Shown one piece after another: positions 25,501-40,500 of a DNA stretch of 60,000 bases. The position numbers were made by a program, and so were the translations under genes. The stretch's first letter is position 1. Every line of letters starts with the position of its first letter. The DNA is from Owenia fusiformis (taxonomy: Eukaryota; Annelida; Polychaeta; Sabellida; Oweniidae), in assembly GCA_903813345.2 (NCBI GenBank), contig CAIIXF020000006.1, positions 33,395,524 to 33,455,523 of the forward strand, given 5' to 3'. The notes beneath the pieces were generated by a model. That model was not told the origin of the DNA, made no database searches, and saw nothing but the letters and a program-made list of their open reading frames with translations.

Positions 25501-28500
25501 TTTTAATATATATTTTTACTTTCTTACTTTACTGGTTTTGTTATATTGTAGAAACTTTCCTTACCTGATAACTTTCACTTATGTTTGAATTCCAATAACT
25601 TAACACCCATAAAATGGCCAAATGAGTAGAGGGGGATTCCAAGATTTGTGCTTGAAAATTCAGCAAATCTATTAGATTTATTATCCCACCGAACGAAGTT
25701 CGAGAGGGATGTAGGAAAGCCATCCATCCGTTCCTCCGTCCGTCTCTTAGTCTGTCTGTCCGGAACTTTATTAAGAAGAGATTTTCAAGATGGTCACTGA
25801 ATTTGAAAATGGCCGCCTTTTTTTGTAAAAAAAGTAATCTTTGATAAACCAAATGCCAGTGAGCATTTTATATGCTGATGCTTATGGATACAGTAGCTCT
25901 GTTTGAGAAAGAATTTTCAAGATGGTGGCAGAATTGCAAAATGGCTGCCATTTTTTGTAAAAAACATAAACTTTGATAACTGCAATACCAGTTGACTAAT
26001 TTGGTTCACATTTTATATGCTGATGCCTAGGGACACAGTTGCTCTGTTCAAGAAAGAATTTTCAAGATGGCTGCTGAATTTCAGTATGTCCACTAATCTT
26101 TCATAACTCAAATACCAGATGATGGATTTGGCTCAAATTTTATATCCTGCTAGCTAGGGAAAAAGGAGCTCTGGGCAAGAAGAAATTTTGAGATGGCAGC
26201 TGAATTTCAAAATGGCATTTTTCAGACAAAAACATAATTTTTGATGACTCAAAAAGATTTTCAAGATACTAATTATCAAAATATGTTTTTTCAGTTGGAT
26301 TTGTTACTCCGTGGAGTTTCTGTTTTTCTAGTTTTTTCCTGAGAAAGTTTACTAATAATTGCCTAGTCTTATTTCATACCATGTGAGTTTTTATCACAAT
26401 TTGAAAAAGTGCTTTACTAATGGCATTGTGCTGTTGGGAATGTGTGCAGGTGAACAGGGGTCATCTAATAAATCTTGTCATCAAATTTCCAGTTATTCCT
26501 AAGATCTGATTTGGTTTTGAGCACGCTGCGTAAACTACATGGCAGCCATTGTACTCTTCACTCTTCCAAGTACGATATTTATCACTCTGTGTCCTGTTTC
26601 TGATTCTAATTGATTCTTCCATTTACTTAATATTCCCTTCACTCTTATTGTCTAGTGTATTAATATAAAATCCCTATATTGACAACACAATTTTTCAGAG
26701 TTGTGATCGAAAAAGTTGATTCTTATAGGAGAAGGATTACTTAGTTCTTATGAGTAGGGGCATCCCATAACATCAAATCTCATAGATATATGCCCATACC
26801 AGGTTTGGGGATTTATGCGAACAAATCTGGCTAAGACAGGTGGCTCAATGATGTTTGTCACTTTGGTGTTCATGTCTACATTCCCTGGTAGAACCTTAAA
26901 AAGAAACAATTGACTAATAAAACATGAATCTTTGAACATTAATCCTTTTAGGGAATTCATTTGTTTGTAAAAAGTGCTTAACATAAAGGGTAATGAAACA
27001 AAATATTGTAGGAAGTTATGTTTGGAACTTGTAAAAATGTTCTATTACCATTCCATACTCTTCCAAATCATTCTGAGTTTCACCATAGAATAGTTTGTAT
27101 GACTTAACCCATTGGCCACCAGCTTGTCTTCCTTGAGTGACTACCTCTGTCACTACCATAGCTTCACCAAGGTCTGCTTGGATCCACTGTGCTATATCAT
27201 TTGAACGAGCAGACCAGGCTCCCGTCCCACTTCCACTGGAATGACAAGAGAATTTACTGAAGGCCAGCAAGAAAGTAATATATAACAGCAAAAGAATAAC
27301 ATATAAAAGCAGAAGTACAATGTCATAATATATAACAGCGATGAATGCCAACTCAGTATTGGTTATATATTGATTGCTGCACCCCCCACGAAAATATAAT
27401 GGAAATCCATATCTTATTAAAAAAGTTATTGCAAAGTAAAAATTATGGATGTTTATTATCCCATCGAATGAAGTTCGAAGGGATATAGGGTATGCCTCCG
27501 TTTGTCAATCCGTCTGTCCGGGCAATGACTCAAATACCGTAGGCCCGATTTTGTTCATATTTTGTACACATATACACTATTGGTGAAGAAGCTCTGCTTA
27601 TAAGCAAATTTTCAAAATGGATGCTCATATGTAAAACTGTAATAGCAATACATTTTCAATGTAAAAATTATATAGGACATCTTGAAAATTGGCCGCCTTT
27701 ACATGCTATTTTACAATTTTTGCTATAACTCGAAAAGTATAGGAGCGATTTTGTATTTGTATGTGAAATGTGAATACTATAAGCATGGCACAATGTCTAA
27801 TTAAGCTTTTGAGTAGTCGGGGCCATTTTGAAATATGGCCACCATTTTTACATGTGTTATTTTACGTTATTTACTATAACTCAAAAAGTAACACCTGGTA
27901 GAGCGATTTTGTTCATATTTGATATATGAATACTCAAAAGCATGGCACATCTTGGTCATCTTATGTTTGTAAGAATAACATTTAAAGTAACATACATACT
28001 CTGCTATTGTGTCTAATCTAGATCTCTGTGTGCCATGATTAGCTGCCCAAATAGATGATGCGGTTAACCCTGTGTCAGCAACATAGTAAACATCTCCAGA
28101 TATCAGCCGTTTGTTTTCTCTGCATTCAACTAGAACTGTAACAACAGAAAATAAGTAGACAAAAATATGAGAATAGATTCTGAATTAACCATGGACCATT
28201 AATTGTCAGAAACAAAATTCACTTTTTTTAGAATGTCACTGCTTTAAATATTAACTGTATGACAGGTCATTTTTTCAGAATCGCTTTGTATTTAAATCTG
28301 CAAACAGATCTTTTCAGTATTGAAACATGTCACAGATAGTTGATGACTCTTATAATTCCGAACAGTGAGAAGTCAGATTTTGAAATGAGCACATTTTGAA
28401 ATTACCAACACGTTTTGAAATTACCAGCACACTATTAAAAAATAGTTACTTTCTCTCTGGTAATGATCAACATCTTCTAGTGTTGCAGTAGGAGACTCAA

Positions 28501-31500
28501 CTGTCAGATATGGTCCAAGTAACTCACACATTTTCATGTGTTTCTCTCCTTCAATCTTTCGCAGGTTGTATGATTTGCACTCGTCTGGAATCACAGAACA
28601 GCTAGCTTCGCATCTGGTGTTTGTCATTACTTTGAATGCCTTTAGAGGATTTTCTAGTACTTCTGCATTAGGGAATTTAATATATGTCTCATTTTTACAT
28701 TGATATTTAGAAAGTGATATTCCAATATATGTTGTTTGGGATTGAGCTGATGTCCCAACTAATGTACAGGTTATGAATAAAATTATGAGCCTGAGTATCA
28801 TAGTGACCATGTCTAATTGTCTATAAGATACTTGAATTGTCTTCAGTTTTCAGAAACATCTATAATCCCAAACTCATTCCATATGTTAATGCCACTCAGT
28901 ATTAATTTTTAATATGTAATTACCACTAAGTTGTCACCATTCATCTATACGTATATTTAATTCTTGCTTTTTTGTCTATATTGATTTTCCCACCAACTAA
29001 GTTTGAGTAGGTGGGAAATCCATCTGTTTGGCTGATAACTCAAATTGACTTATTACACGGTGTTATAGCATGACAGTTACGTCAAGGCGAATTGCAAAAT
29101 TTTGCGGTAACGATAACAAAAAATGGTGAATGGGAAAGACAGCATGTCCTCTTTCTCGCCTGTAGGCAAGATTCACAGATAAGATTCCCTTTTCAACTAG
29201 TTCCATTCGGTGACGTATATATGGATGGTTATAAAGACTGGGTCAAATCTGCCAGGTGGTTTACTAGAAGCGGAATATAAGCTGTAAACTTAGCGACTGA
29301 GATGTCCAAGTTCAGAATTTTTGTCCATTCTCATGATTTCTCAGTATATGTGCCTCAGAGCCACTCAAACTATTAACAGTAAGTAAACTGTGTATAAACA
29401 AGCCATAAAATGACAAATCCAGAACAGGAACGTGGTCATATTGTAAATAATGTTTCAAACGCAATGTCGTTAGACGACTACGTATGAATTCTATGGACGG
29501 TAACGTATTGTATTAGTTGTACATTAGATATTTAGGGGACGGTTACTTGCATGTACACCTTTCAAGTCAAGGTTGCTAGTTCCGATAGCCTCTTTCCATG
29601 TAATTGTTATAATGGGTAAGAAATGGAATATTGAATTGCTTATATTTGTTTTCAAGAGACGCTCTTGTTTGAGCCTCTATAGGGTAAGGAAAAAATTGTG
29701 TCTTGCTTTATTTATGAAACCAATTTAAGTCAAAAAGATAACAATGAAGAGGCAAAAGAAGAATTAGCATCAAGTACTGATGACTATGACAAAATCAATA
29801 ACAATGAATCTGGGATACATGTTTGAACGAGGTTCGCGTAACCGTCAATCAATATTTTGCGTAACCACAAATTAAAAATACAATATTATGGCTTAAGTAG
29901 AACATATTAGGTGGTTTCCAATGCTCAATTGGCTTTTTATGATCGTATGTAGGTTACATCTATATACCCGAGGTCGTTAGGCAATGTAGACCATGCCCTA
30001 ACAACAAAAATAAACAAATTACTAAATTTTGTGTAGTTCTGAATTTCAAAACTCAACAGTTTTTCACTTATTTCATGTTATCCCCGGGCATCAATTTGCA
30101 AAGAATACGTTCAAAATATATATTATTAAATGCATCACTGAATGCGATGCCTACACAAATCGTTCATCCTTTCATTGATACACAGTAGAAGAAAATAATG
30201 CACCAACCTTAGTTTTCTGTTCCATTGTGGCCATTTTATTGGATAAAATAGTGATCGTAGTCGTCTAATCTCGTTTTCAGAGGTGGCGTAACCGTCATGC
30301 TATAACACCGTGGATTAGATACAACTCAAATACCAGTTGTTGGATTTGGTTCATATTTTATAGGAAGTCTGCATAAGAAGGAATTAATAATTTTAATATC
30401 GATTGTTGGCTTTGGCTCATAAGTTATGTGATTTATTGATTTATTTCCAATTTAAGAGTGAGAAATACATATTATGGATGACTACCAAAACGTTAAAAGT
30501 AAATTTTTAGAATTCTGGTCAGGGTAAGTGAGGACATTTTAGTTATGGATATATCCTGCCCAATGTCTCATTAGTGAAATTGTCACTTAGTTTCCATCTG
30601 TTCCACTGCGTCGACAAACATTTCACTAATTAACTTCATTGTTGCAGTTTGAATGCAGCAGTTTCTTTTGTAGTATTAGTATGGAAATTAACCACTTCAA
30701 TACTCAGGTGTCAGATATATCACTCAGTCACTGAATTTCTCACTAAAATTGCTCTAATTTTGTTCTATTTATAACTGATTATTACCACTGGCGGATTAGG
30801 GGGGGGGGGGGGCCCAGGGGCCCGGGCCCCCCCCCCTTGGGTGGGCCCAGAAAAAAAAAATTGGGCCCAAAAAAATTTTTGGGCCAAACAAGGCCTTCAG
30901 GCCCCAAAAAGTGGGCCTTTTTGGTCATTACTGGGCCTTTTAAGGCCTTATTTGTTAATTTCAGGCCAAATTTTGAAGAAAATGGGCCTCAAAAATTTCA
31001 AAATTTGGGCCCACTTTTGGATTTTAGGGGCCCAAAATTTTTTTCCGCGCAAGCGCGGACGTTTTTTCTTTGACCTGAAATTTGGGCCCCCCCCCATTGT
31101 TGGTTCCTGGATCCGCCCCTGATTACAGTATATGTATTGTGTGGATTTGACCTATGTTCACTAACATCAGAATGAGCATTAAATATTGTATATAAAGAAA
31201 GTAATATGACAAGAACAAGAAAAAAATGTAAATGATCTCGAAACCAAGGGGTTAATATGCGAAGTATAAGAGGTCAAAAACAAAGAGAATGTCAAAGAAT
31301 TTCCATCATCATCTTATAGTACCAATCATTGATTACATGTAGTTATTCTAAGTTTACAATCACCAAATTTCCAGAATATTTGCCTCACTAGGACCACCAC
31401 AAATAGTTAGGCAGAAAGCTTGGTGGATGTTTTAGTGTGTCTCCAAATGGAAACAGCGAGGACTCGATATGCCAATTGTTTCTTTCAGATAATATAATTT

Positions 31501-34500
31501 AGGGCCATAGTAAATCTACATTTCACCAGGATAAAGAAAGATAACGTACGTGTATCATACTGTGACTATATTGATCTAATATCACCACAATTAATTGTTC
31601 ATTACAAATATATTGTATAATCACTTGTAGAATGAGAGCAAGACTAATAGAAATAAACACAATAAATGAAAGCATGGATTTCTAGAATAGATTTGAAAAT
31701 CTGATTGAATAAGTGGTTTCATCTTCAGAATGATTTTTGTGTCAATCCAAAAAAGTTAAAATACAAAAGAGAGCATGTTTGAAATATAAATGGTTAAGAC
31801 TGTCAATATAGCGCCATGCTATCTTGCTGTGAATTTTTATCGCACCCTAAGGTGCTATATTGTAATCAGTTTGCCGGGCGGTTGGGTGGGCAGGTAGGCA
31901 TCCCGAATAATCTTGTCTACAGGTTTCCAGCCAAACCGTTTGAGGGATTCATTTGAAATTCTCGCGGATGTTTCTACCTATGAAAGTTTAGAACTGATTA
32001 GTTTTTCAGCATTCTGGGTAAATGTTAAGGCGGCCATTTTGGATTTTCCATCCTAAAATCTTGTCTGTCAAGGCTTGTCTACAGGTTTCCAGCCAAACCG
32101 TTTGAGGGATTCATTTGAAATTCTCAGGGATGTTTCTACCTAAGAAAGTTTAGAACTGATTAGTTTTTCAACATTCTGGGTAAATGTTAAGGCGGCCATT
32201 TTGGATTTTCCGTCCTAAAATCTTGTCTGTCAAGGCTTGTCTACAGGTTTCCAGCCAAACCGTTTGAGGGATTCATTTGAAATTCTCAGGCATGTTTCTA
32301 CCTAAGAAAGTTTAGAACTGATTAGTTTTTCGGCATTCTGGGTAAATGTTAAGGCGGCCATTTTGGATTTTCCGTCCTAAAATCTTGTCTGTCAAGGCTT
32401 GTCTACAGGTTTCCAGCCAAACCGTTTGAGGGATTCATTTGAAATTCTCAGGGATGTTTCTACCTATGAAAGTTTAGAACTGATTAGTTTTTCGGCATTC
32501 TTGGTAAATGTTAAGGCGGCCATTTTGGATTTTTCGTCCTAAAATCTTGTCTGTCAAGGCTTGTCTACAGGTTTCCAGCCAAACCGTTTGAGGGATTCAA
32601 TTGAAATTCTCAGGGATGTTTCTACCTATGAAAGTTTAGAACTGATTAGTTTTTCGGCATTCTGGGTAAATGTTAAGGCGGCCATTTTGGATTTTCCGTC
32701 CTAAAATCTTGTCTGTCAAGGCTTGTCTACAGCTTTCCAGCCAAACCGTTTGAGGGATTCATTTGAAATTCTCAGGGATGTTTCTACCTATAAAAGTTTA
32801 GAACTGATTAGTTTTTCGACATTCTGGATAAATGTTAAGATGGCCATTTTGGATTTTCTGTCCTAAAATCTTGTCTGTCAAGGCTTGTCTACAGGTTTCC
32901 AGCCAAACCATTTGAGGGATTCATTTGAAATTCTCAGGGATGTTTCTACCTATAAAAGTTTAGAACTGATTAGTTTTTCGGCATCCTTGGTAAATGTTAA
33001 GGTGGCCATTTTGGATTTTTCGTCCTAAAATCGTGTCTGTGAAGGCTAGGCTTGTTTTAAAAAATAAAAAAGAATTTCATATTGAGAGCAATGTTAAATT
33101 AAAACATTTTTTAGAAATAACTGAATGGTCAATCTTTCCAATTTTCACATATTTCGTAATACATAAGTATATCTTTTACCAGGATTTTTTTCAGGAAAAT
33201 CTGAATTGTAGAAAAAAAGCTAATACACTGTGAAGTAATACCTTAAAACGTGTCTCTTGAGGGTTGTTTACAGGTTTCATGGATTCATCCTAAAATTTTA
33301 GAGATGTTTCTATGGAAAGTTTAGAACTGATTAGTTTTTAGGCAGTCTGGGTAAATGTTTAGGTGGCCATTTTGAATTTTCCATTCCGAAAAGTGTATTC
33401 TGTTCAAGGGTGCGATTCTGTTCACCCTGTGGCTTGCTTTTAATTCATCAGTAAATTTTTGAAGTGAATAGCTCCCATAATACTATCATATTCTTTTGTA
33501 CTCATGAACATGATGTATTTAAATCACGCCCATCAGTATATGATGTCCAATCAACTTGTGAACAAATCATAAGATGTAATACAGTTAGTTTTTATGTCAC
33601 CACCAAATAGTGGTGACACATTGTTTTATAATTGTAATTATTACAATCTGTATTTTTGTACGATATCAGCTAAGATTATCTCTTGTATCGTATCTCACTG
33701 TAGAATCCTGAGTTTATATCCAACACAATTTGCTCAAATAAAATTCCTGGGAACGATGTTGGAAAGCTATCTATTAAGGCTAATGACCCCCTCCCCCATA
33801 ACTGTTCAAATACAGATCTTCCCATGATAGATTTTTATCAATTGTAATTCACAAAATATTAGTTCTGTCTGATTGTTCTATATCACTTTGTTGTATCTTT
33901 ATATCATGTATATTCAGAAGATGGGATTCATTTTGAGTGATTTTAAGGAATAAGAACAGCATGAATTTAGATTTGTCTATATGTATATTGAGTGAAAGTT
34001 TCTTCGCCTTTAGCCAGCCATCCAATTTTTCTAATACAGGGTGTCCACAAAAAAGTATACCCAACTTCAAAGCCAGGATACCAGAATTCTGAGCAATTTT
34101 TTAACAATTTAAAGGCTGCAGTATAAGGCCTAGTTTATTCTTCATCAAATGGTACCTAGATCATTATGTAACTGCCATGGATGACTGAGCAATCAAGACG
34201 TTTTGCATAATTTTCCATAACTTTTTATTGCTACCTCACTCGGGGGAATTGGGTCCCAAGAGCCTCTTGAACAGCAATGAAACTTCAACTTGATGATATG
34301 CAGCCTTGAAGTCAATAATATCCCCCATTGAAGTCAATACACCCTTGCTGAAATCCTCATTTTTTCAGATTAGATAGTAGATTCATGTTGGACAGTATTG
34401 CTAGAATCAATTTTCAATAGTAAGAATAGGGGTTCTTAAACAGTACACTGGACTCGCTTTTTGTTGGCTCTACTGCTTAGGTGTCAGTTGAACCATGTTT

Positions 34501-37500
34501 GCAGGCCTAATTAAGAGAAAGTAAGCGTTTTGCCAAATCTTTTTTTCATGAGAGAGCTACTCAGCCCCCAGTCTAGTTCATTATGAAAGTCCTGTCATCT
34601 AACATAATGTAACAGAAAAAGAATACTAAGCCAATTAAACATCGATTGCCAAACAGGAAGATAACTTGGCACAGTGCTAATTTTACCACGTACCTATCAG
34701 AATGGTCATGATTGCCCAGTCATACATTATAGTTATTACATAATGATCTAGGTACCATTTGATGGAAGACAAATAAGGCTTTTTGCTGTAGCCTTTGGAT
34801 TTCAAAAAGATTGCTCAGGATTCTAGTAATTTGGTTTTGAAGTTGATATACTTTTTTTGGACGCCCTGTAAAATCTTGTGATAAACGATGTCGAGAGATT
34901 TTGATAAAAAAAATGATAAACCTGTTTTTATAAAAATCAAATAGTACATACATGTATATTAATTATTAATATCACAATTTAACAAATTTTGTTATAATTG
35001 ACTGTATTAAACTTTTGCTCAGCAAAGATCTGCAAAATATCATTGAATCAGTGAAGTGGGATGAGATGAGTTTTTAAGTCAACACTTTGTGGTGTATATG
35101 TATTTTTATATAAACAATTGTTTTGTGATATTCTGTATTTCGTATTGGTACGTATCAACATCTATATTTGGCATCTGTTACAATTTTTACAATTTGAAAT
35201 TACAAGTAGGTAATATTCTGGTGTTTTTGAAATGATTTGGCCTGATTTCTACCCTTTTTGAAGATTTAAAAATTGCACTTATTACTTAAAGCTAAGTAAA
35301 TGTGAATGTCCCGTCATACTCAATCATACATGAAACACAATCTTGTATATTTTGTTTTAGATCTGGTATGCTCAATCATACATGAAACATAATCTTGTAT
35401 ATTTTGTTTTAGATCTGGTATGCTCAATCATACATGAAACATAATCTTGTATATCTTGTTTAAGATCTGGTATACTCAATCATACATGAAACATAATCTT
35501 GTATATCTTGTTTTAGATCTGGTATACTCAATCATACATGAAACATAATCTTGTATATCTTGTTTAAGATCTGGTATACTCAATCATACATGAAACATAA
35601 TCTTGTATATCTTGTTTTAGATCTGGTATACTCAATCATACATGAAACATAATCTTGTATATCTTGTTTAAGATCTGGTATACTCAATCATACATGAAAC
35701 ATAATCTTGTATATCTTGTTTTAGATCTGGTATACTCAATTATACATGAAACACAATCTTATATATCTTGTTTTAGATCTGGTATACTCAATCATACATG
35801 AAACATAATCTTGTATATCTTGTTTAAGATCTGGTATACTCAATCATACATGAAACACAATCTTATATATCTTGTTTTAGATCTGGTATACTCAATCATA
35901 CATGAAACATAATCTTGTATATCTTGTTTTAGATCTGGTATACTCAATCATACATGAAAAACAATCTTGTTATCCCACCGAACGAAGTTCGAGGGGGATA
36001 TAGAGAAGCCGTCCGTCCGTTTGTCCGTCCGTCTGTCCGTCCGCCGTCTGTCCGTCCGTGTGTCCGGGCGATAACTCCAATACTGGTTGACGGAATTGGT
36101 TCAGATTTAATAGGCTTATGCCTTATGAGTGTAGGACATCTGCTCGAGAAGGAAATTTTCAATACGGCTACTCAATTCAAAATGGCCGCCATTTTTCGTA
36201 AAAAATGTAATCGTTGATAGCTCAAATACAAGTTGACGGATTTGGTTCAAATTTTATATGCTGATGCCTAGGGACAAAGAAGTTTCACACTAAAAGAGAT
36301 TTTCAAGATGGCCGCTTAATTTTAAAATGGCGGCCATTTTTCTTAAAAATATGTAATCTTTGATAACTCAAATACCAGTGAACGGATTTGGTTCAAATTT
36401 TACATGATGATGCTTAGGGACACAGTAACTATGTTCGACAAAATATTTTCAAGATGGCCTCTTAATTTCAAAATGGCGGCAATTTTTCATAAAAAACGTA
36501 ATCTTTGATAACTCAAATACCAGTGAACAGATTTGGTTGAAATTTTATATGATTATGCCTAGGGACACAGTAGCTCTGTTCAAGAAATAATTTTCAAGAT
36601 GGCGGCTGAATTTCAAGATGGCGGCCAATTTTCGTAAAAAACGTAATCTTTGATAATTCATATACCAGTGAACGGATTTGGTTCAAATTTTATATGATGA
36701 TGCCTAGTTCACCAGTTCACAATGGTATAAACTAACTTTGTGCCAAATTTCATGCTTCTGTCACAAAGTGCACAAACATTTCAACATTTACACTAGCTAT
36801 AATAAGCATAATTTGTTTTGTTCGGTGGGATTTGCTACTCCGTGGAGTTGCTGTTTTTCTAGTATATCTTGTTTTAGATCTGGTATACTCAATCATACAT
36901 GAAACATAATCTTGTATATCTTGTTTAAGATCTGGTATACTCAATCATACATGAAACATAATCTTGTATATCTTGTTTTAGATCTGGTATACTCAATCAT
37001 ACATGAAACATAATCTTGTATATCTTGTTTTAGATCTGGTATACTCAACATACATGAAACATAATCTTGTATATCTTGTTTTAGATCTGCTATACTCAAT
37101 CATACATGAAACACAATCTTGTATATCTTGTTTTAGATCTGGTATACTCAATCATACATGAAACACAATCTTGTATATCTTGTTTAAGATCTGGTATACT
37201 CAATCATACATGAAACATAATCTTGTATATCTTGTTTTAGATCTGGTATACTCAATCATACATGAAACATAATCTTGTATATCTTGTTTTAGATCTGGTA
37301 TACTCAATCATACATGAAACACAATCTTGTATATCTTGTTTAAGATCTGGTATACTCAATCATACATGAAACATAATCTTGTATATCTTGTTTTAGATCT
37401 GGTATACTCAATCATACATGAAACATAATCTTGTATATCTTGTTATGTCCCCACCACATAATGTGGGGCCATATTGTCGGCCTAGGCGCGTCCGTCTGTC

Positions 37501-40500
37501 TGTCCGTCCGTCCGTCCGTCTGTCTGTACGTCCGGGAGTTTTCTCCAAAACCGCTACAGATATCACCTTCAAATTTTCAGGGATAACTTATGAGTGCATA
37601 CAGATGTGGATGAAAAAATTTTAACTCGATACCGACTTCCTGTCGGCCATTTTGAGGTCAAATGCTAAAATCCTTGTCTGCAAACTTTAAGAAAAACGGC
37701 TTCACAGTTGCTTTTAAAACTTTAACATCTTGTTCAGCTCACTTCATTCTAGATCTGATTAGGTTTTGGACCTGTTAGCTCAGTCATGTCAGCCATTTTG
37801 AATGTCTTAAGAAAAGTTAGCGCACGATAATACTTTGTGTCATATTATGAATGGTGTTTTTGAGTTTTCATACTTTAACTATTTAGTAGCTTTATAAATA
37901 ATTTCTGATCTACTTTGTTGTAAAAGCCTATGTTATTGTTAAAAGTAGTAATATGTGATAATTTTGTAAGAAGAAATCAGCAAAAACACATAATCGCTTT
38001 TTTATTGTCGGCCATTTTGGATTTTTCCGTCCTAAAATCTTGTCTGTGAAGTCTTGTCTACGTGTTTTCAGGTGAACCGTATGGTGGATCAGTTTCAAAT
38101 TTTCAGGGATGATTTTTAGTATAAAAATCTAGATCTGATTTGTTTTTTGGCATTCTGGGTAAATGTCAAGGCAGCCATTTTGGATTTTCTGTCCTAAAAT
38201 CTTGTCTGTAAAGTCTTGTCTATTCATTTCCTGGTGAACCGTTCTGTAGATCAATTTCAAATTTTTAGGGATGATTCTTAGTATGAAAATCTAGATCTGA
38301 TTAGTTTTTTGGCATTCTGGATAAATGTCAAGGCAGCCATTTTGGATTTTCCATCCTAAAATCTTGTCTGTAAAGTCTTGTTTACTAGTTAACTGTGTGA
38401 CGGATCAATTAAAATTGTGTTGGTAAAGTCTTGTCTACTCATTTTCAGGATAACCATTTGATGGGATCACCCATTGGTGGGGACATTTTGTACACATTTG
38501 TGTTCTTGTTTTAGATCTTGTATACTCAACATACATGAAACATAATCTTGTATATCTTGTTTTAGATCTGGTATACTCAATCATACATGAAACACAATCT
38601 TGTATATCTTGTTTAAGATCTGGTATACTCAATCATACATGAAACATAATCTTGTGCATCCTGTTTTAGATCTGGTATACTCAATCATACATGAAACATA
38701 ATCTTGTATATCTTGTTTTAGATCTGGTATACTCAATCATACATGAAACATAATCTTGTATATCTTGTTTTAGATCTGGTATACTCAATCATACATGAAA
38801 CATAATCTTTTATATCTTGTTTTAGATCTGGTATACTCAATCATACATGAAACATAATCTTGTATATCTTGTTTTAGATCTGGTATACTCAATCATACAT
38901 GAAACACAATCTTGTATATCTTGTTTTAGATCTGGTATACTCAATCATACATGAAACATAATCTTGTATATCTTGTTTTAGATCTGGTATACTCAATCAT
39001 ACATGAAACATAATCTTTTATATCTTGTTTTAGATCTGGTATACTCAATCATACATGAAACATAATCTTGTATATCTTGTTTTAGATCTGGTATTCTCAG
39101 TCATACATGAAACACAATCTTAAATATCTTGTTTTAGATCTGGTATACCCAATCATACATGAAACTCAATCTTGTATATCTTGTTTTAGATCTGGTATAC
39201 TCAATCATACATGAAACACAATCTTGTAATCTTGTTTTAGATCTGGTATACTCAATCATACATGAAACATAATCTTGTATATCTTGTTTTAGATCTGGTA
39301 TACTCAATCATACATGAAACATAATCTTGTATATCTTGTTTTAGATCTGGTATACTCAATCATACATGAAACACAATCTTGTATATCTTGTTTTAGATCT
39401 GGTATACTCAATCATACATGAAACATAATCTTGTATATCTTGTTTTAGATCTGATATACTCAATCATACATGAAACATAATCTTGTATAACCCTTGTTTT
39501 AGATCTGGTATACTCAATCATACATGAAACACAATCTTGTATATCTTGTTTTAGATCTGGTATACTTAATCATACATGAAACACAATCTTGTATATCTTG
39601 TTTTAGATCTGGTATACTCAACATACATGAAACATAATCTTGTATATCTTGTTTAAGATCTGGTATACTCAATCATACATGAAACACAATCTTGTATATC
39701 TTGTTTTAGATCTGGTATACTCAATCATACATGAAACATAATCTTGTATATCTTGTTTTAGATCTGGTATAATCAATCATACATGAAACATAATCTTGTA
39801 TATCTTGTTTAAGATCTGGTATGCTCAATCATTCATGAAACATAATCTTGTATATCTTGTTTTAGATCTGGTATGCTCAATCATACATGAAACATAATCT
39901 TGTATATCTTGTTTTAGATCTGGTATACTCAATCATACATGAAACACAATCTTGTATATCTTGTTTTAGATCTGGTATACTCAATCATACATGAAACACA
40001 ATCTTGTATATCTTGTTTAAGATCTGGTATACTCAATCATACATGAAACATAATCTTGTATATCTTGTTTAAGATCTGGTATGGTAACAGAAGCAGACAA
40101 GGAAAATTGGAAGAAGGAAGACTTTGTGCCATATGTTCAGGTAAAAGCACCTTTCAGCCCAATGCTTTTTTCACAAATTTATTGTTTATTTTTATTTTAT
40201 TTCTTATTTCTTTTAATTGCTTCTTTATACGTGTAGATATGCTTTAAAAGATATAACATATAGTGTCAATATCATTTAATTTTTCACACCCTTTGCTGCT
40301 ATTGTTAGTTTTCAAAAGGTGGGCATACCAAAATTCAGCCCCAATTTTAGGAATCTTCAGATGTTCAGGAATAGTTTCTGGTTTTGAAATTCAAGATATC
40401 TATTTTTGGGCATGTTGGATGATTTATAAGGTGGCCCTTTGAATTTTCAAGTACAATTGTATAATTTTTTAATCAGCTTTGTCAACAAATAAACTAAGGT

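Larger units (their letters stand above)
35315..40073 (+). repeat. 52-bp minisatellite made of the exon E splice junction, ~54 copies
   Basis: The unit runs, for example, from 40022 to 40073. It carries TATATCTTGTTTTAG or TTTAAG, then ATCTGGTATA, CTCAATCATACATGAAACA and TAATCTTG. The last copy's acceptor is that of exon E, and the exon's first ten bases equal the unit's ATCTGGTAT(G). Two transposons (35970-36862, 37443-38508) interrupt it. Removing them leaves about 2.8 kb, or about 54 units. Small open frames across the array are artefacts. Confidence 0.92.

Noticed and set aside
30837-31122. Overlapping open frames of 78 and 93 codons
   Set aside because: They lie within the G/C-homopolymer MITE; the peptide is low-complexity (GPKK, FWAKQ) and reflects GGGCCC runs.
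35315-40073. CRISPR array, because of the regular 52-bp repetition
   Set aside because: Units are contiguous near-identical copies with no unique spacers, in a spliced animal gene.
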